Shown here: piece by piece, positions 50,886 to 60,739 of the stretch
Layout: each line of letters starts with the position of its first letter
Position numbering within the stretch: the first letter of the stretch is position 1
From: Lipingzhangella_A rawalii
Lineage (GTDB): Bacteria > Actinomycetota > Actinomycetes > Streptosporangiales > Streptosporangiaceae
Assembly (NCBI RefSeq): GCF_031628175.1
Contig: NZ_JAVLVT010000005.1
Span: forward strand, 124,001-188,000
DNA: 64,000 nucleotides
Direction of reading: 5' to 3'
Program-made: the position numbers and the translations under genes
Notes under the pieces: model-generated
The model's database searches: none
Told to the model about the DNA's origin: nothing
What the model saw: the letters and a program-made list of their open reading frames with translations, nothing else

Positions 50886-51667
50886 CCCCGGACGATGCTC
50901 GGCGGTACGGGATCAGCGCACGGATATACGTCGTCACCGGCACCGACACAGGAGTGGGCAAGACCGTTGTGACGGCGGCCCTGGCCGCCACCGCGCGTGC
51001 AGCCGGGCAGAGGGTCGCCGTCCTCAAGCCGGCGCAGACTGGATGTCCGCCCGTGGGCGCGGATTCGGATGATCCCCCGGACACCGCGGAGGTGACGCGT
51101 CTGGCCGGGCGGGTGACCGAGCGGGAGCTGGTGCGGTACCGGGAGCCACTGGCCCCGGCCACGGCGGCGCGCCGGCTGGGGGAGGATGGCGTTGCCGCCG
51201 CGCGGGTCGTGGCGGAGGCTCGCCGACTTGCCTCCGGTCATGATCTCGTGCTCGTCGAAGGTGCCGGTGGGCTCCTGGTTCGGCTCAACACCCAGGGGGA
51301 AACCATCGCCGAGGTCGCCGATGCGCTGGCGGCGGAGGTGCTTGTGGTGACACGGTGCGAGCTGGGAACGCTCAACGCCACGGAACTCACCGTCGAAGCG
51401 GCCCGCCGCCGCGGACTGCGCATCCGTGGTCTGGTGATCGGCTCGTGGCCGGAGAATCCCGATGTGGCGCAGCGCTGCAACCGGCAGGAGCTCCCCGAGA
51501 TCACCGGCGTTCCACTGCTGGGGGTCCTGCCCGCAGGGGCGGCTCGGCTGGGCCGGGAGGGGTTCCGGGACGTGGCGGCCGCCCTGAACGTCGCCGCCGA
51601 CCATCGACCGCGACCGCCCGCCGATGCGGTGCCGCGACCGCACGCCGACCGGCCCGGACCCTGCTGA
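50882..51667 (+). CDS. bioD: ATP-dependent dethiobiotin synthetase
   Basis: 261 residues with the P-loop VTGTDTGVGKTVVTAAL, the KPAQTG segment and VEGAGGLLVRL, all typical of BioD. It carboxylates diaminononanoate to dethiobiotin. The last ~30 residues are Pro/Arg/Asp-rich and extra to the family. It is translationally coupled to bioA. Confidence 0.93.
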   Translation: MTPDDARRYGISARIYVVTGTDTGVGKTVVTAALAATARAAGQRVAVLKPAQTGCPPVGADSDDPPDTAEVTRLAGRVTERELVRYREPLAPATAARRLGEDGVAAARVVAEARRLASGHDLVLVEGAGGLLVRLNTQGETIAEVADALAAEVLVVTRCELGTLNATELTVEAARRRGLRIRGLVIGSWPENPDVAQRCNRQELPEITGVPLLGVLPAGAARLGREGFRDVAAALNVAADHRPRPPADAVPRPHADRPGPC

Positions 51668-51793
51668 CAGGGAGGCCCCGGAGACAGAGGCGTCCGAGGT
51701 GTCCTCGGTCTCGGCCCGTGGATGTGGCATCCCTTACTCTTGGGGAGCGAGATCGCTGGTTGCCCGGGGCTATGGAGAACGAGGAGACACACG

Positions 51794-53785
51794 ATGCCAC
51801 AGGGGCCACAACCCCGCGTGCTCTGGCAGCCCGACGCCGATCGGGTGGAGCAGGCCAACATCACGGCGTTCGCTCGCTGGGTCCGTAAGCACTACGGGGT
51901 CCACGTGGAGGACTACCACGCGCTGTGGCGTTGGTCCACCACCGAGTTGGCCGACTTCTGGGCGGCGATCTGGCAGTACTTCGACGTGCACAGTGATACG
52001 TCCTATGAACGGGTGTTCGACGAGGAGCGGATGCCCGGGACCAACTGGTTCCCCGGGGCGCGCCTGAACTACGCCCAGCACATCTTCCGTGCGCGCGGAG
52101 ACAGTGGAGACGCAGACGCAGACACAGACACAGACACTGTGGCGATCCGGCACGCCTCGGAGCTGCGGGCCACCGGCACCTGGACCTGGGCACAGCTACG
52201 CGAGCGTACCGCGGCGATCGCCGAGGGCCTGCGTAAGCTCGGGGTGCAGCCCGGAGATCGGGTCGTGGCCTACATGCCCAATATTCCGGAGACCGTGGCG
52301 GCGTTCTACGCCTGCGCGGCGGTCGGAGCCGTGTGGTCCTCCTGTTCCCCCGACTTCGGGGTGCGTAGCGTGGTGGACCGGTTCGCCCAGATCGAACCCA
52401 CCGTTCTGCTCACCGTCGACGGCTACCGCTACGGCGGCAAGGACTTTGACCGCCGTAGCGAGCTCGCCGAAATCCGGGCGCAGCTGCCGACACTGCGGCA
52501 CACGGTGCTCCTGCCCTATCTCGACGCTGGCCCCGTCGAGGGCGCCATGTCCTGGCAGGACCTGGAGGACTCCGGCCGGGGCGCCGACCTCCGATTCGAA
52601 CCGGTCCCGTTCGACCATCCGCTGTGGGTCCTGTACTCCTCCGGAACCACGGGGCTACCCAAGGCGATCATCCACGGCCATGGCGGAATCCTGCTCGAGC
52701 AGCTCAAGTCGCTGTACCTGCACGTGGACTGCCACGACACCGACCGCGTGTTCTGGTACACCACGACCGGCTGGATGATGTGGAACTTCCTGGTCAGCGT
52801 GCTGCTCACCGATGCCTCCATCGTCCTGTACGACGGGAGTCCCCAGCACCCCGACCTCGGTGTGCTGTGGGACCTCGCCGCAGAGACCGGAGTGACCGTG
52901 TTCGGGACCAGCGCCAGCTACCTGTCCGCGTGTATGAAGGACGGGGTCGAACCCGCCACCGATCGGGACCTCTCGGGACTGCACGCGATCGGCTCCACCG
53001 GGTCGCCCCTCACCCCGGAGGGGTTCACCTGGGTCTACGAGCAGTTCGGCGACGAGCTGTGGTTGTTCTCCACCAGTGGCGGTACGGATATCTGTAGCTC
53101 CCTCGTGGGAGGTGTGCCCACACTGCCCGTCTTCGAGGGGGAGATCCAGGCGCGGCTCCTGGGCTATGCGGTCGCCGCCTGGGACCCGGACGGGAGGGAA
53201 CTCGTAGGTGAGGTCGGCGAGCTCGTGGTCACCCGTCCCGCCCCGTCGATGCCCCTGGGGCTGTGGAACGACCCGGACGGCCGCCGCTACCACGAGAGCT
53301 ACTTCTCCATGTACCCCGGAGTGTGGCGCCACGGTGACTGGATCGAGATCACCGAGCGAGGCACCGCCGTCATATACGGCCGCTCGGACTCCACCATCAA
53401 TCGGGGCGGCATCCGGATGGGAACCAGCGAGTTCTACCGGGCCGTGCTCGCCCTGGACGAGGTGACCGACGCGCTCGTCGTGGACGTGCCGTACCAGGAC
53501 ACCGGGCGTATCAACCTGTTCGTGGTGCTGCGGGCGGGCACCGAACTCGACGAGGAGCTTCGGCGCCGCCTCGCCCGGGCCATTCGCGAGGACTGCTCCC
53601 CACGTCACGTCCCGGACGAGGTGCACGCCATCCAGGAGGTTCCCCGCACCCTCTCCGGGAAGATTCTGGAGGTTCCGGTCAAGCGCATCCTGATGGGAGA
53701 ACAGCCGGAGCAGGTCGCCAGCCGCGATTCGCTGGCCAACCCGAGTGCGCTGGACTACTTCGCCCGGATGGCGGACCGGGACTGA
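51794..53785 (+). CDS. Acetoacetyl-CoA synthetase
   Basis: 663 residues of the ANL superfamily with the AacS N-terminal ACS domain (MPGTNWFPGARLNYAQHI). The ATP motif is LYSSGTTGLPKAIIHGHGG, with HGDWIEI and the C-terminal catalytic lysine in RTLSGKILEVPVKR. It activates acetoacetate with ATP and CoA. In this window acetoacetate is also the end product of the homogentisate cluster, though the two are 22 kb apart. A (GACGCA/GACACA) hexamer tract at about 52108-52136 encodes an ADADTDTDTD loop. ATG after GAGGAGA. Confidence 0.93.
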   Translation: MPQGPQPRVLWQPDADRVEQANITAFARWVRKHYGVHVEDYHALWRWSTTELADFWAAIWQYFDVHSDTSYERVFDEERMPGTNWFPGARLNYAQHIFRARGDSGDADADTDTDTVAIRHASELRATGTWTWAQLRERTAAIAEGLRKLGVQPGDRVVAYMPNIPETVAAFYACAAVGAVWSSCSPDFGVRSVVDRFAQIEPTVLLTVDGYRYGGKDFDRRSELAEIRAQLPTLRHTVLLPYLDAGPVEGAMSWQDLEDSGRGADLRFEPVPFDHPLWVLYSSGTTGLPKAIIHGHGGILLEQLKSLYLHVDCHDTDRVFWYTTTGWMMWNFLVSVLLTDASIVLYDGSPQHPDLGVLWDLAAETGVTVFGTSASYLSACMKDGVEPATDRDLSGLHAIGSTGSPLTPEGFTWVYEQFGDELWLFSTSGGTDICSSLVGGVPTLPVFEGEIQARLLGYAVAAWDPDGRELVGEVGELVVTRPAPSMPLGLWNDPDGRRYHESYFSMYPGVWRHGDWIEITERGTAVIYGRSDSTINRGGIRMGTSEFYRAVLALDEVTDALVVDVPYQDTGRINLFVVLRAGTELDEELRRRLARAIREDCSPRHVPDEVHAIQEVPRTLSGKILEVPVKRILMGEQPEQVASRDSLANPSALDYFARMADRD

Positions 53786-53906
53786 CGGTGCGCACAGTGT
53801 TCACGGTGTTCTGGAGTCTGCTTTCGGTTCCGGCCCCGCTTCCGGGCGGCTTCCGAGCCGCGGCGCGTACCGTCCACGCGGCGCGAGGACGCGGAATGCG
53901 GGCACA

Positions 53907-55208
53907 GTGAGTCCACGATCCACCCCGTCCGTCGAGCCGGACCCCGACCAGTCCCCGCAGCGCCTGGTCGGGGTGGACGTCGCCCGTGCGCTCGCGGTGT
54001 TTGGCATGTTCACCGTGCACCTCGGTGTCGGTTCCCTGGGGCTGCTCGGGCTGTGGGACGTGCGGTTCGACGTCGGGTCCCTGGGAGCCCTTGGGGAGAC
54101 CGACCCCGCCGAGGTCTTCCACCAGCTCACGCGTGGGCGGTCCTCGGCGTTGTTCGCGTTTCTGGCCGGCCTGTCCCTGGCCCTGATCTCCGGCCGGGAG
54201 ACGCCCCCGTTGGGAGGACACCTGCGGGCGATCCGCGGGCGGGTTCTGGCGCGAGCGGTACCGTTGGTGCTCCTGGGCATAGCCGTGGAGCTGCTCGGCA
54301 CACCGGTGGCGATCATCCTGGTGTACTACGGGGTGTTCTTCGTCCTCGCGGTGCCACTTCTGGGGCTGCGCGCCCCGGCTCTGGCCGGTATCGCCGCCGC
54401 GACGGCCCTGATCGGGCCACAGCTGTCCTACCTGGTGCGGGCGGTTGCTCCGCTGGATCCGGACTCCAGCGCGCTGCGTCAGTTCGGGATCCCCGGACCC
54501 ACGGATCTGCTACTGAGCGGGTCCTATCCCGCGATGAGCTTCATGGGATTTGTGATCGCCGGTATGGCCGTGGGGCGGCTGGACCTACGCGCCACCCGGA
54601 TCCGGACCGGGCTGGCCGGCCTGGGAGTCGGACTGGCCACCCTCGGGTACGGCGGGTCGTGGCTGGCGCTCTATCCGACCGGGCTGGTGGACCGCCTGGC
54701 AATTGCCGAGCTGGCCCGGCACGATGCCCAGAACCCAACCGTCACCGAACCACCCGGCGATGCCGGGGATCGTGCGCAGCTGCGGGAGTGGTTCGGCGCC
54801 GAAGGCATCAACGCCCTGCATGGGGAAGTGCCCACCGACACACCGTTGTGGCTGCTCGTGGCCTCGCCGCACAGCGGGACGACCGGTGAGGTCCTGGGGG
54901 CGACCGGAACCGCACTGCTGGTGCTGACCACCTGTCTGGTCCTGGCCGACCGCCTTGGACGACTGGTGTACCCACTGGCCGCGGTGGGGTCGATGGCGCT
55001 GTCGGTGTACGTGGGACATCTGGTCGCCATCGCCGTGATCGGCGCATCCCCGTGGGAGGGGGTGCCGTTCCGGCTGGAGATCTTCGTTTTCGGCGCACTT
55101 GTGCTGGCGACACTGTGGCGGGTGGTCCTCGGCAAGGGCCCCCTGGAACGGCTCCTGGCCGCCGCGGCCGATCAGGGAGCGGACATGGAGCAGGACCGCA
55201 GCCGGTAG
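53907..55208 (+). CDS. DUF418/HGSNAT-like multi-pass membrane protein
   Basis: 433 residues from the GTG at 53907, with about ten membrane helices. It begins with RLVGVDVARALAVFGMFTVH, the typical first helix of DUF418/DUF1624 acyltransferase-like proteins. These membrane proteins are related to heparan-alpha-glucosaminide N-acetyltransferase and may transfer acyl groups to sugars at the membrane. The actual substrate is unknown. It follows acetoacetyl-CoA synthetase by 121 bases on the same strand. Confidence 0.8.
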   Translation: MSPRSTPSVEPDPDQSPQRLVGVDVARALAVFGMFTVHLGVGSLGLLGLWDVRFDVGSLGALGETDPAEVFHQLTRGRSSALFAFLAGLSLALISGRETPPLGGHLRAIRGRVLARAVPLVLLGIAVELLGTPVAIILVYYGVFFVLAVPLLGLRAPALAGIAAATALIGPQLSYLVRAVAPLDPDSSALRQFGIPGPTDLLLSGSYPAMSFMGFVIAGMAVGRLDLRATRIRTGLAGLGVGLATLGYGGSWLALYPTGLVDRLAIAELARHDAQNPTVTEPPGDAGDRAQLREWFGAEGINALHGEVPTDTPLWLLVASPHSGTTGEVLGATGTALLVLTTCLVLADRLGRLVYPLAAVGSMALSVYVGHLVAIAVIGASPWEGVPFRLEIFVFGALVLATLWRVVLGKGPLERLLAAAADQGADMEQDRSR

Positions 55209-55250
55209 CCGCCCCACCAGCCGCGGCTGCGTCGCGCTCTGCCCGCGTGT

Positions 55251-55535
55251 CTACCCGGGCGCGTGGCCGGTCGCTGCGGCGATCCGTTCCCGGATCTCCG
55301 CGACGTCCAGGAAATTGTCGATCACCACCACCGGCACGCCGACCTCTCCCAGCTCCCGAGCGAGATCGGGAGAGGTCAACACCAGATCCGATCGTGACGT
55401 AGCGGTGCGCGCGGCATCCAGGTCCGTGACCTCGATTTCTGCGTCCAGCCCCAATTCCCGAACGGCCTTCTCGGCATTGGTCTGTAGGACGATGCCAGTG
55501 CCGATACCCATACCGCACACGGCGAGGATCACCAT
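55251..55535 (-). CDS. Orphan PTS system IIB component
   Basis: 94 residues of the small IIB fold. The phosphorylated cysteine is Cys7 in VCGMGIGTGIVLQTNAEKAV, the pattern of the ascorbate/lactose-type IIB (UlaB-like). It normally takes phosphate from IIA and passes it to sugar entering through IIC, but no IIA or IIC gene is present in the window. GGAGG about ten bases before the ATG. Confidence 0.85.
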   Translation of the reverse strand: MVILAVCGMGIGTGIVLQTNAEKAVRELGLDAEIEVTDLDAARTATSRSDLVLTSPDLARELGEVGVPVVVIDNFLDVAEIRERIAAATGHAPG

Positions 55536-55749
55536 CCGCTCTGCCCTCCGTCCTGGTCCGCGCTGCCGAACCCCGGCGAACCCACGTCTGTGCGAATACG
55601 CCGAGTTCGTCCCCGGACATCGGCACCGCGACGTCCCGACGTTGACTCGCCGGGCCTCGTCCCTTGCTTCAGGGTAGACGCCCCGCGCCGCCGTGTCCCG
55701 GACCCGCGGTCGTTGCTGCCCGGTTCACGCTCCGAGCGGATTCCGTCCG

Positions 55750-56463
55750 CTACTCCGTGCGGCGGATGCGGGCCGCCGTGCGCTGCTGATGCTCCAGGGT
55801 GTTGCTGGTGGTGCGGTAACGAGCCTGGATCAGCCGGCGGGCATCGTCTGCGGCGGCACGCACCTGCTCCGGACGTGCCGGAGTAGCCCGCCCGGTGACC
55901 GACCCAGCCCCGGTGGCCCCCTCGGCCATGATCGAGTCCGAGGACACCCCGGCCCGGTGCACAACCCGCAGTGCGGCCTCCTCCTGGCTCACCGAGGGGC
56001 GCACCCCACCCTCAGCGGTACGCCAGTCCCGTAGCCGGTGCTGCAACCAGGATGTTCCCTCGGCGTGGTACTCCGCGCCGGTCGGCCACCGGGTTCCGTC
56101 TCGCGCATAGCTCAGAGCGTGGACGAGATCCACCACCGACCACCCCGCCAGCTGGAACGGCTCCACTTCACTGCGCAGCTCCGCAAACGGCACATGGCGC
56201 AGTGAATCCGCGACCTCGGGATGCTGTTTGAGCTGTTCGCAGGCTGTGTGTCGGGCGGTGCGCGTGTGCGCCGGCTGGCGATGTGGGTCACTCTCCGGCG
56301 GGTGCAGCAGATCATCGGGAACCGTCACCACCACATCGCCGGTGCGGTTGTCCCAGACACTCACCTGATCCCGGGGCCAGCCCTGGGCCTCCACGAACGC
56401 CGTCGCCGCGTGGCGAAGATCGACCGCTGTCGGATCGTCGCAGGTGATCCGGAACTCGACCAC
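55750..56463 (-). CDS. Unassigned protein
   Basis: About 237 residues; the start is uncertain between GTG at 56463 (9-10 bases from GGGAGG) and GTG at 56475. Not recognised. It is hydrophilic with no membrane segment. The best motif is WSVVDLVHALSYARDGTRWP followed by TSWLQHRLRDWR (about 120-155), which looks like part of a helical replication or partition-type domain, but this is only a resemblance. The C-terminus is Arg/Gln-rich. It faces the nucleosidase gene divergently. Confidence 0.6.
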   Translation of the reverse strand: MVEFRITCDDPTAVDLRHAATAFVEAQGWPRDQVSVWDNRTGDVVVTVPDDLLHPPESDPHRQPAHTRTARHTACEQLKQHPEVADSLRHVPFAELRSEVEPFQLAGWSVVDLVHALSYARDGTRWPTGAEYHAEGTSWLQHRLRDWRTAEGGVRPSVSQEEAALRVVHRAGVSSDSIMAEGATGAGSVTGRATPARPEQVRAAADDARRLIQARYRTTSNTLEHQQRTAARIRRTE

Positions 56464-56627
56464 GGTGACCAGCACCTCCCGCCTTCTGAGCCGTCCCCGG
56501 AACCGTCTCCACCATGGTCGCACAGCAGCCCCGCGCAGCGACGGCCCCAGGGCGCGGCGTTATCGTCGAGGCATCCCGGTGCTACCGAGGCCATCCCCGA
56601 ACCAACCCCCGTCAAGGAGCCGGTGTC

Positions 56628-57200
56628 GTGCATCTACGTGGCGAGATCCGTCCCGACCTGCCGCTGCTGGTCGTCGCGCTCGAAGAGGAGGCCGCCCACC
56701 TCGACGACCGGCTACCCGTGTTGGTCACCGGGGTGGGCAAGGTCAACGCGGCCACCGCGGTGGCGACGATGGCGCTGGGCTCCACCAGCCGCCCCGCGGG
56801 CCTGGTGAACCTCGGTACCGCCGGGGCCCTGCGTGCACAGGCCGGGGGAACGCACGAGGTCGGCACCGTCCGGCAACATGACCTCGACGACGAGACCCTG
56901 TACGCGCTGACGGGACGCAGATTCGCACCCCCGATCCAGCTCACGGAGCAGGATGTCTGCTTGGCGACCGGGGACGCCTTCGTGGCCGACCCCCAGACGC
57001 GTAGCCGACTCGCGGCCATCGCGGATCTCGTGGATATGGAGGCCTACGCGGTGGCTGTTGCCGCCCGCCAGCTCCAGCTTCCAGTTCGCGTGGTCAAACA
57101 TGTCAGTGACGCGGCCGACGACACCGCGGCCGCCAGCTGGCGCGACACGGTCGATTCCTGTGCCCGCGCGCTCGCGCAGTGGGTACGTACCCATCTGTAG
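56628..57200 (+). CDS. Nucleosidase of the PNP/MTAN superfamily
   Basis: 190 residues from the GTG at 56628 after CAAGGAGCC. It is shorter than E. coli MTAN (232) but keeps LVTGVGKVNAATAVA, LVNLGTAGAL, and VDMEAYAVAVAARQL, the last with the nucleoside-binding Met-Glu pair, followed by VKHVSDAADD with the catalytic Asp. It probably hydrolyses a purine nucleoside or a thio-nucleoside. It begins a plus-strand group with a GNAT protein, punA and a phosphohexomutase. Confidence 0.82.
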   Translation: MHLRGEIRPDLPLLVVALEEEAAHLDDRLPVLVTGVGKVNAATAVATMALGSTSRPAGLVNLGTAGALRAQAGGTHEVGTVRQHDLDDETLYALTGRRFAPPIQLTEQDVCLATGDAFVADPQTRSRLAAIADLVDMEAYAVAVAARQLQLPVRVVKHVSDAADDTAAASWRDTVDSCARALAQWVRTHL

Positions 57201-57362
57201 CCACCGCCGGCACGAACACGTGGCCCGGCCCAGTGTGGCCGGCCCTGGCGCCGCACGGCCGGTGACCCCGTACCCGGCGTGGGCCACGGCCGGCCCATCG
57301 CCCCACCTGCCTCGCGCCGCCCCGGACGGGACGGTCCGGCACCCGCACAACCAGGAGAAGCG

Positions 57363-57938
57363 ATGATCGCCACCACCGATCCGGGCGTCGTGGACCCCCG
57401 GGAGGTCCACCTCGTCGCGTTGTATCCCGGGGATGATCCCGCCCGCGCACAGCTCCGCCGTGCCGTCCTGCGGCTGCGTCCCGCGCCCGGGCAGCGCCAG
57501 TTCAGCGGAGCCGCGGAGCAGACCCTGCCGCAGGCCGATGCCGACCCGGATCGGATCCCGTTCGCGGTGGTCTGGACCGGGCAAAACGCTCCCCCCGGCG
57601 GCGCGGCCGTGGGTTTCGGCGTGCTGGACGGTGGGAGCGCCCGCATGGAACTGTCCGACGACCCGGCGCAGGTTGTGCTGCTGCGGGCCTTCTATATCGA
57701 ACCCCACTGGCAGGGGTACGGCGTTGGCCGGGCCGCCTGCCTGGCACTGGACACACTCGTGTCCGAGGCCCTGCCCTGGGCGCGACACGTGCTGCTGACC
57801 GTGAACGAACGCAATGAGCCCGCCATCCGCGCCTACCGCGCCGGGGGCTTTCGCGACACCGGACGCCGACACCTCGGCGGCCCCCACGGTTACCAGCTGG
57901 TCCTTGCCCGCACCGTCGGCAGCGAAGCCCCCGCCTGA
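57363..57938 (+). CDS. GNAT-family N-acetyltransferase
   Basis: 191 residues. The acetyl-CoA motif is QGYGVGRAACLALD preceded by the beta strand LLRAFYIEPHW, and the C-terminal RAYRAGGFRDTG is typical. The target is unknown. ATG at 57363 after AACCAGGAGAAG. Between it and the nucleosidase lie 162 GC-rich bases with partial inverted repeats. Confidence 0.85.
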   Translation: MIATTDPGVVDPREVHLVALYPGDDPARAQLRRAVLRLRPAPGQRQFSGAAEQTLPQADADPDRIPFAVVWTGQNAPPGGAAVGFGVLDGGSARMELSDDPAQVVLLRAFYIEPHWQGYGVGRAACLALDTLVSEALPWARHVLLTVNERNEPAIRAYRAGGFRDTGRRHLGGPHGYQLVLARTVGSEAPA

Positions 57939-58033
57939 GGTGGTGGGCGCGCCGCGCCGATGGTGCCCCGACACGGCCCGCTTGATCCACAATGGAACTG
58001 CTGCGAACCAAGGACACGAGAGGTGGTCGCGAC

Positions 58034-58894
58034 ATGGTGGACGGCACGCCCGCCCCTGGCGGCTCGACGACACAACCCGGCGACACGTCCGCGGACCGGG
58101 ACCCCCACCAGGCCGCCCACCGCGCTGCCGCGGAGCTTCGGGACCACACCGGCATCGACGCCTACGACGCCGCGGTGATCATGGGCTCGGGCTGGGCCCC
58201 CGCGGCGGACACCCTCGGCGCCACGGGAACCGAACTCGCCACCGGGGACCTGCCCGGGTTCCGGGCCCCGGGCGCATCGGGGCACGCGGGGACCATCCGC
58301 AGTGTGACCGTGGGGGGATCCCGCCTGCTGGTTTTCCTCGGCCGGACCCACCTCTACGAGGGGCACGGGCCGGTGCCGGTGGTGCACGGCGTGCGTACGG
58401 CCCTGGCCGCCGGGGTGCGCACCGTCCTACTCACCAACGCCGCCGGCGGGTTGCGGGCCGACTACACCGTCGGCCAACCGGTGCTCGTCAGTGACCACAT
58501 CAACCTGACGGGGCGTTCTCCCGTGTCCGGCCCCAACTTCGTCGACCTGACGGAGGCCTACAGCCCACGCCTCCGTGCGTCCGCGCGGGAGGTGGACGCC
58601 AGCCTCGCCGACGGCGTGTACGCGGCGATGCCCGGCCCGCACTACGAGACACCGGCCGAGATCCGGATGCTGCGGGCCCTGGGGGCGGACCTGGTCGGCA
58701 TGTCCACGGTCCTGGAAACCATCGCCGCACGCGAAGGTGGAGCCCAGGTTCTGGCGCTGTCCCTGGTCACCAACATTGCAGCGGGCCTGTCGGACGCCCC
58801 GCTGGACCACAGCGAGGTCCTCGCCGCGGGCCGTAGTGCAGCCGCGGACACCGGCGCGCTCCTCGAAGGCATCGTGCGACGCCTGTCGGAGTGA
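58034..58894 (+). CDS. punA: Purine nucleoside phosphorylase
   Basis: 286 residues of the trimeric PNP family. Diagnostic segments are VIMGSGWAPAADTLG, RTHLYEGHGPVPVVHGVR, LLTNAAGGLR and MPGPHYETPAEIRM, with the phosphate and base contacts intact. It phosphorolyses inosine and guanosine nucleosides to base and (deoxy)ribose-1-phosphate. ATG at 58034 chosen; an in-frame ATG at 57992 is less likely. It is followed by the phosphohexomutase with 80 bases between. Confidence 0.93.
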   Translation: MVDGTPAPGGSTTQPGDTSADRDPHQAAHRAAAELRDHTGIDAYDAAVIMGSGWAPAADTLGATGTELATGDLPGFRAPGASGHAGTIRSVTVGGSRLLVFLGRTHLYEGHGPVPVVHGVRTALAAGVRTVLLTNAAGGLRADYTVGQPVLVSDHINLTGRSPVSGPNFVDLTEAYSPRLRASAREVDASLADGVYAAMPGPHYETPAEIRMLRALGADLVGMSTVLETIAAREGGAQVLALSLVTNIAAGLSDAPLDHSEVLAAGRSAAADTGALLEGIVRRLSE

Positions 58895-58974
58895 CCACCC
58901 CCCGAGGCGGCCCCCGGCCACCGGCCACCGGCCAACCCGGTCCCCGTCCCGACACTGCGAGGAGCCGCACCAGC

Positions 58975-60666
58975 ATGCAGGAGCTGTACCGCCAGGCCCG
59001 AGAGTGGATGGCCCAGGATCCGGACCCGCGGACCCGAGCGGAGCTGGAACAGCTCCTGGCCACAGCCCCCTCGGATTCCGCGGCCGAAGACGAGCTTGCC
59101 GACCGGTTCCGGCAGCGGCTCCAGTTCGGTACCGCCGGACTGCGCGGCGCGCTGGGCGCCGGGCCGAACCGGATGAACCGGGTCACGGTCCTGCGGGCCG
59201 CCGCGGGGCTCGCCGCGTGGCTGCACCACAACCATGATCGGGAGCGGGCCCCACTCGTGGTGGTCGGCTACGACGCCCGGCACAATTCGGCTCGTTTCGC
59301 GGTGGATACCGCCTCCGTCCTAAGCGCGGCCGGGATCATCGTGCGCTGCCTGCCCGAACCACTACCGACACCCGTGTTGGCGCACACCGTGGCGGACCTC
59401 GGAGCCGCGGCGGGGGTAATGGTCACCGCCAGCCACAACCCGCCCCAGGACAACGGCTACAAGGTGTACGTCGGTGGGGCTGGCCCCGCGGCTGGAAGCC
59501 AGATCCTCCCCCCGATCGACACCGAGATCTCCGCCGCGATCGACGCCGTCGGCCCGGTGGACCAGCTTCCCCTGGACGAGGAGGGGTGGCGCACCTTCGG
59601 CACCGAACCGGTGCACCGCTACCTGGATTCGCTCAGCCAGCTGCCACTGGGGCCGGATCGCGACCTCAGCGTCACCTACACCCCGCTGCACGGGGTGGGA
59701 GCCGAAACGCTCCAGGCGGCCTTCGCCCGGCACGGGTTTCCCGCACCGCACCTCGTGCCACAGCAGGCCAGACCAGACCCGGACTTTCCCACGGTCGCCT
59801 TTCCCAACCCGGAGGAGCCCGGTGCTCTCGACCTGGCCCTGGCCGAAGCGGATCGGGTCGGAAGTGACCTGGTACTGGCTAACGACCCGGACGCGGACCG
59901 GCTCGCCGCCGCCGTGCCCGGGCACGGCATGCTCACCGGCGACGAGGTCGGCGCGCTCCTCGCCGAACACGTCCTGGCACACACGTCCGGACCGGATCGG
60001 ATCGTGGCGACCACCGTGGTCTCGGCCAGCCTGCTGTCCACCCTGGCCTCCGCCTACGGGGTGCGCTACGAGGAGACCCTCACCGGGTTCAAGTGGTTGG
60101 CCCGGGTGGGCGGGGACGGCTCAGATCCCGCACGGTGCGTCTGTGCCTACGAGGAGGCCCTGGGCTACTGCCTGGCCGGAGACACCTGCCGGCCGGTCGC
60201 GGACAAGGACGGGATCGGGGCGGCCCTGGTTCTGGCCGCGGTCGCCGCCACGGCCAAACGCAGCGGACGTACGCTGGTGGACCTGCGGGACGAGCAGGCC
60301 CGCCGGTACGGTCTCCACCTCACCCGCCAGCTCACCCGCAGGTTCGCCAATCCCGCCGAGCGGACGGCCGTCATGGCGCGGTTGCGGCAGCATCCCCCCA
60401 CCCAGCTGGCCCAGCTGCGAGTGAGCCAGGTTGTGGACCTGGCCACCGGCGAGGCTGGGCTGCCCCCGACGGATGCGATCCGCTACCAGCTCACCGGTCC
60501 GGTGACGGCACGGCTGGTGGTGCGCCCCTCGGGAACCGAGCCGAAGCTGAAATGCTACCTGGAAGTGGTGTGTGCACCCCAGGACGATGTGTCGGCCGCG
60601 CGGGCCGAGGCCAGCCGGCAGATGGACGAGCTCGCCGAGGCCGTGCACGGGCTCGTGCTGGGCTGA
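58975..60666 (+). CDS. Phosphoglucomutase/phosphomannomutase family protein
   Basis: 563 residues of the alpha-D-phosphohexomutase family. The active serine loop is TASHNPPQDNGYKVY, metal loop NDPDADR and phosphate loop RPSGTEPKLKCYLE. The length and the ELADRFRQRLQFGTAGLRG start are like the PGM2/phosphopentomutase-like subgroup, so it could turn the ribose-1-phosphate from PunA and DeoA into the 5-phosphate (inference). ATG at 58975 has GCGAGGAG; a GTG at 58891 would overlap the punA stop. Confidence 0.9.
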   Translation: MQELYRQAREWMAQDPDPRTRAELEQLLATAPSDSAAEDELADRFRQRLQFGTAGLRGALGAGPNRMNRVTVLRAAAGLAAWLHHNHDRERAPLVVVGYDARHNSARFAVDTASVLSAAGIIVRCLPEPLPTPVLAHTVADLGAAAGVMVTASHNPPQDNGYKVYVGGAGPAAGSQILPPIDTEISAAIDAVGPVDQLPLDEEGWRTFGTEPVHRYLDSLSQLPLGPDRDLSVTYTPLHGVGAETLQAAFARHGFPAPHLVPQQARPDPDFPTVAFPNPEEPGALDLALAEADRVGSDLVLANDPDADRLAAAVPGHGMLTGDEVGALLAEHVLAHTSGPDRIVATTVVSASLLSTLASAYGVRYEETLTGFKWLARVGGDGSDPARCVCAYEEALGYCLAGDTCRPVADKDGIGAALVLAAVAATAKRSGRTLVDLRDEQARRYGLHLTRQLTRRFANPAERTAVMARLRQHPPTQLAQLRVSQVVDLATGEAGLPPTDAIRYQLTGPVTARLVVRPSGTEPKLKCYLEVVCAPQDDVSAARAEASRQMDELAEAVHGLVLG

Positions 60667-60739
60667 GCGCGAGGCACCAGGCGTGGACACCGATCGCCGC
60701 GCTGGACCCAAAGGCGCTCCACCCGCCTGCGGGGGCGGC

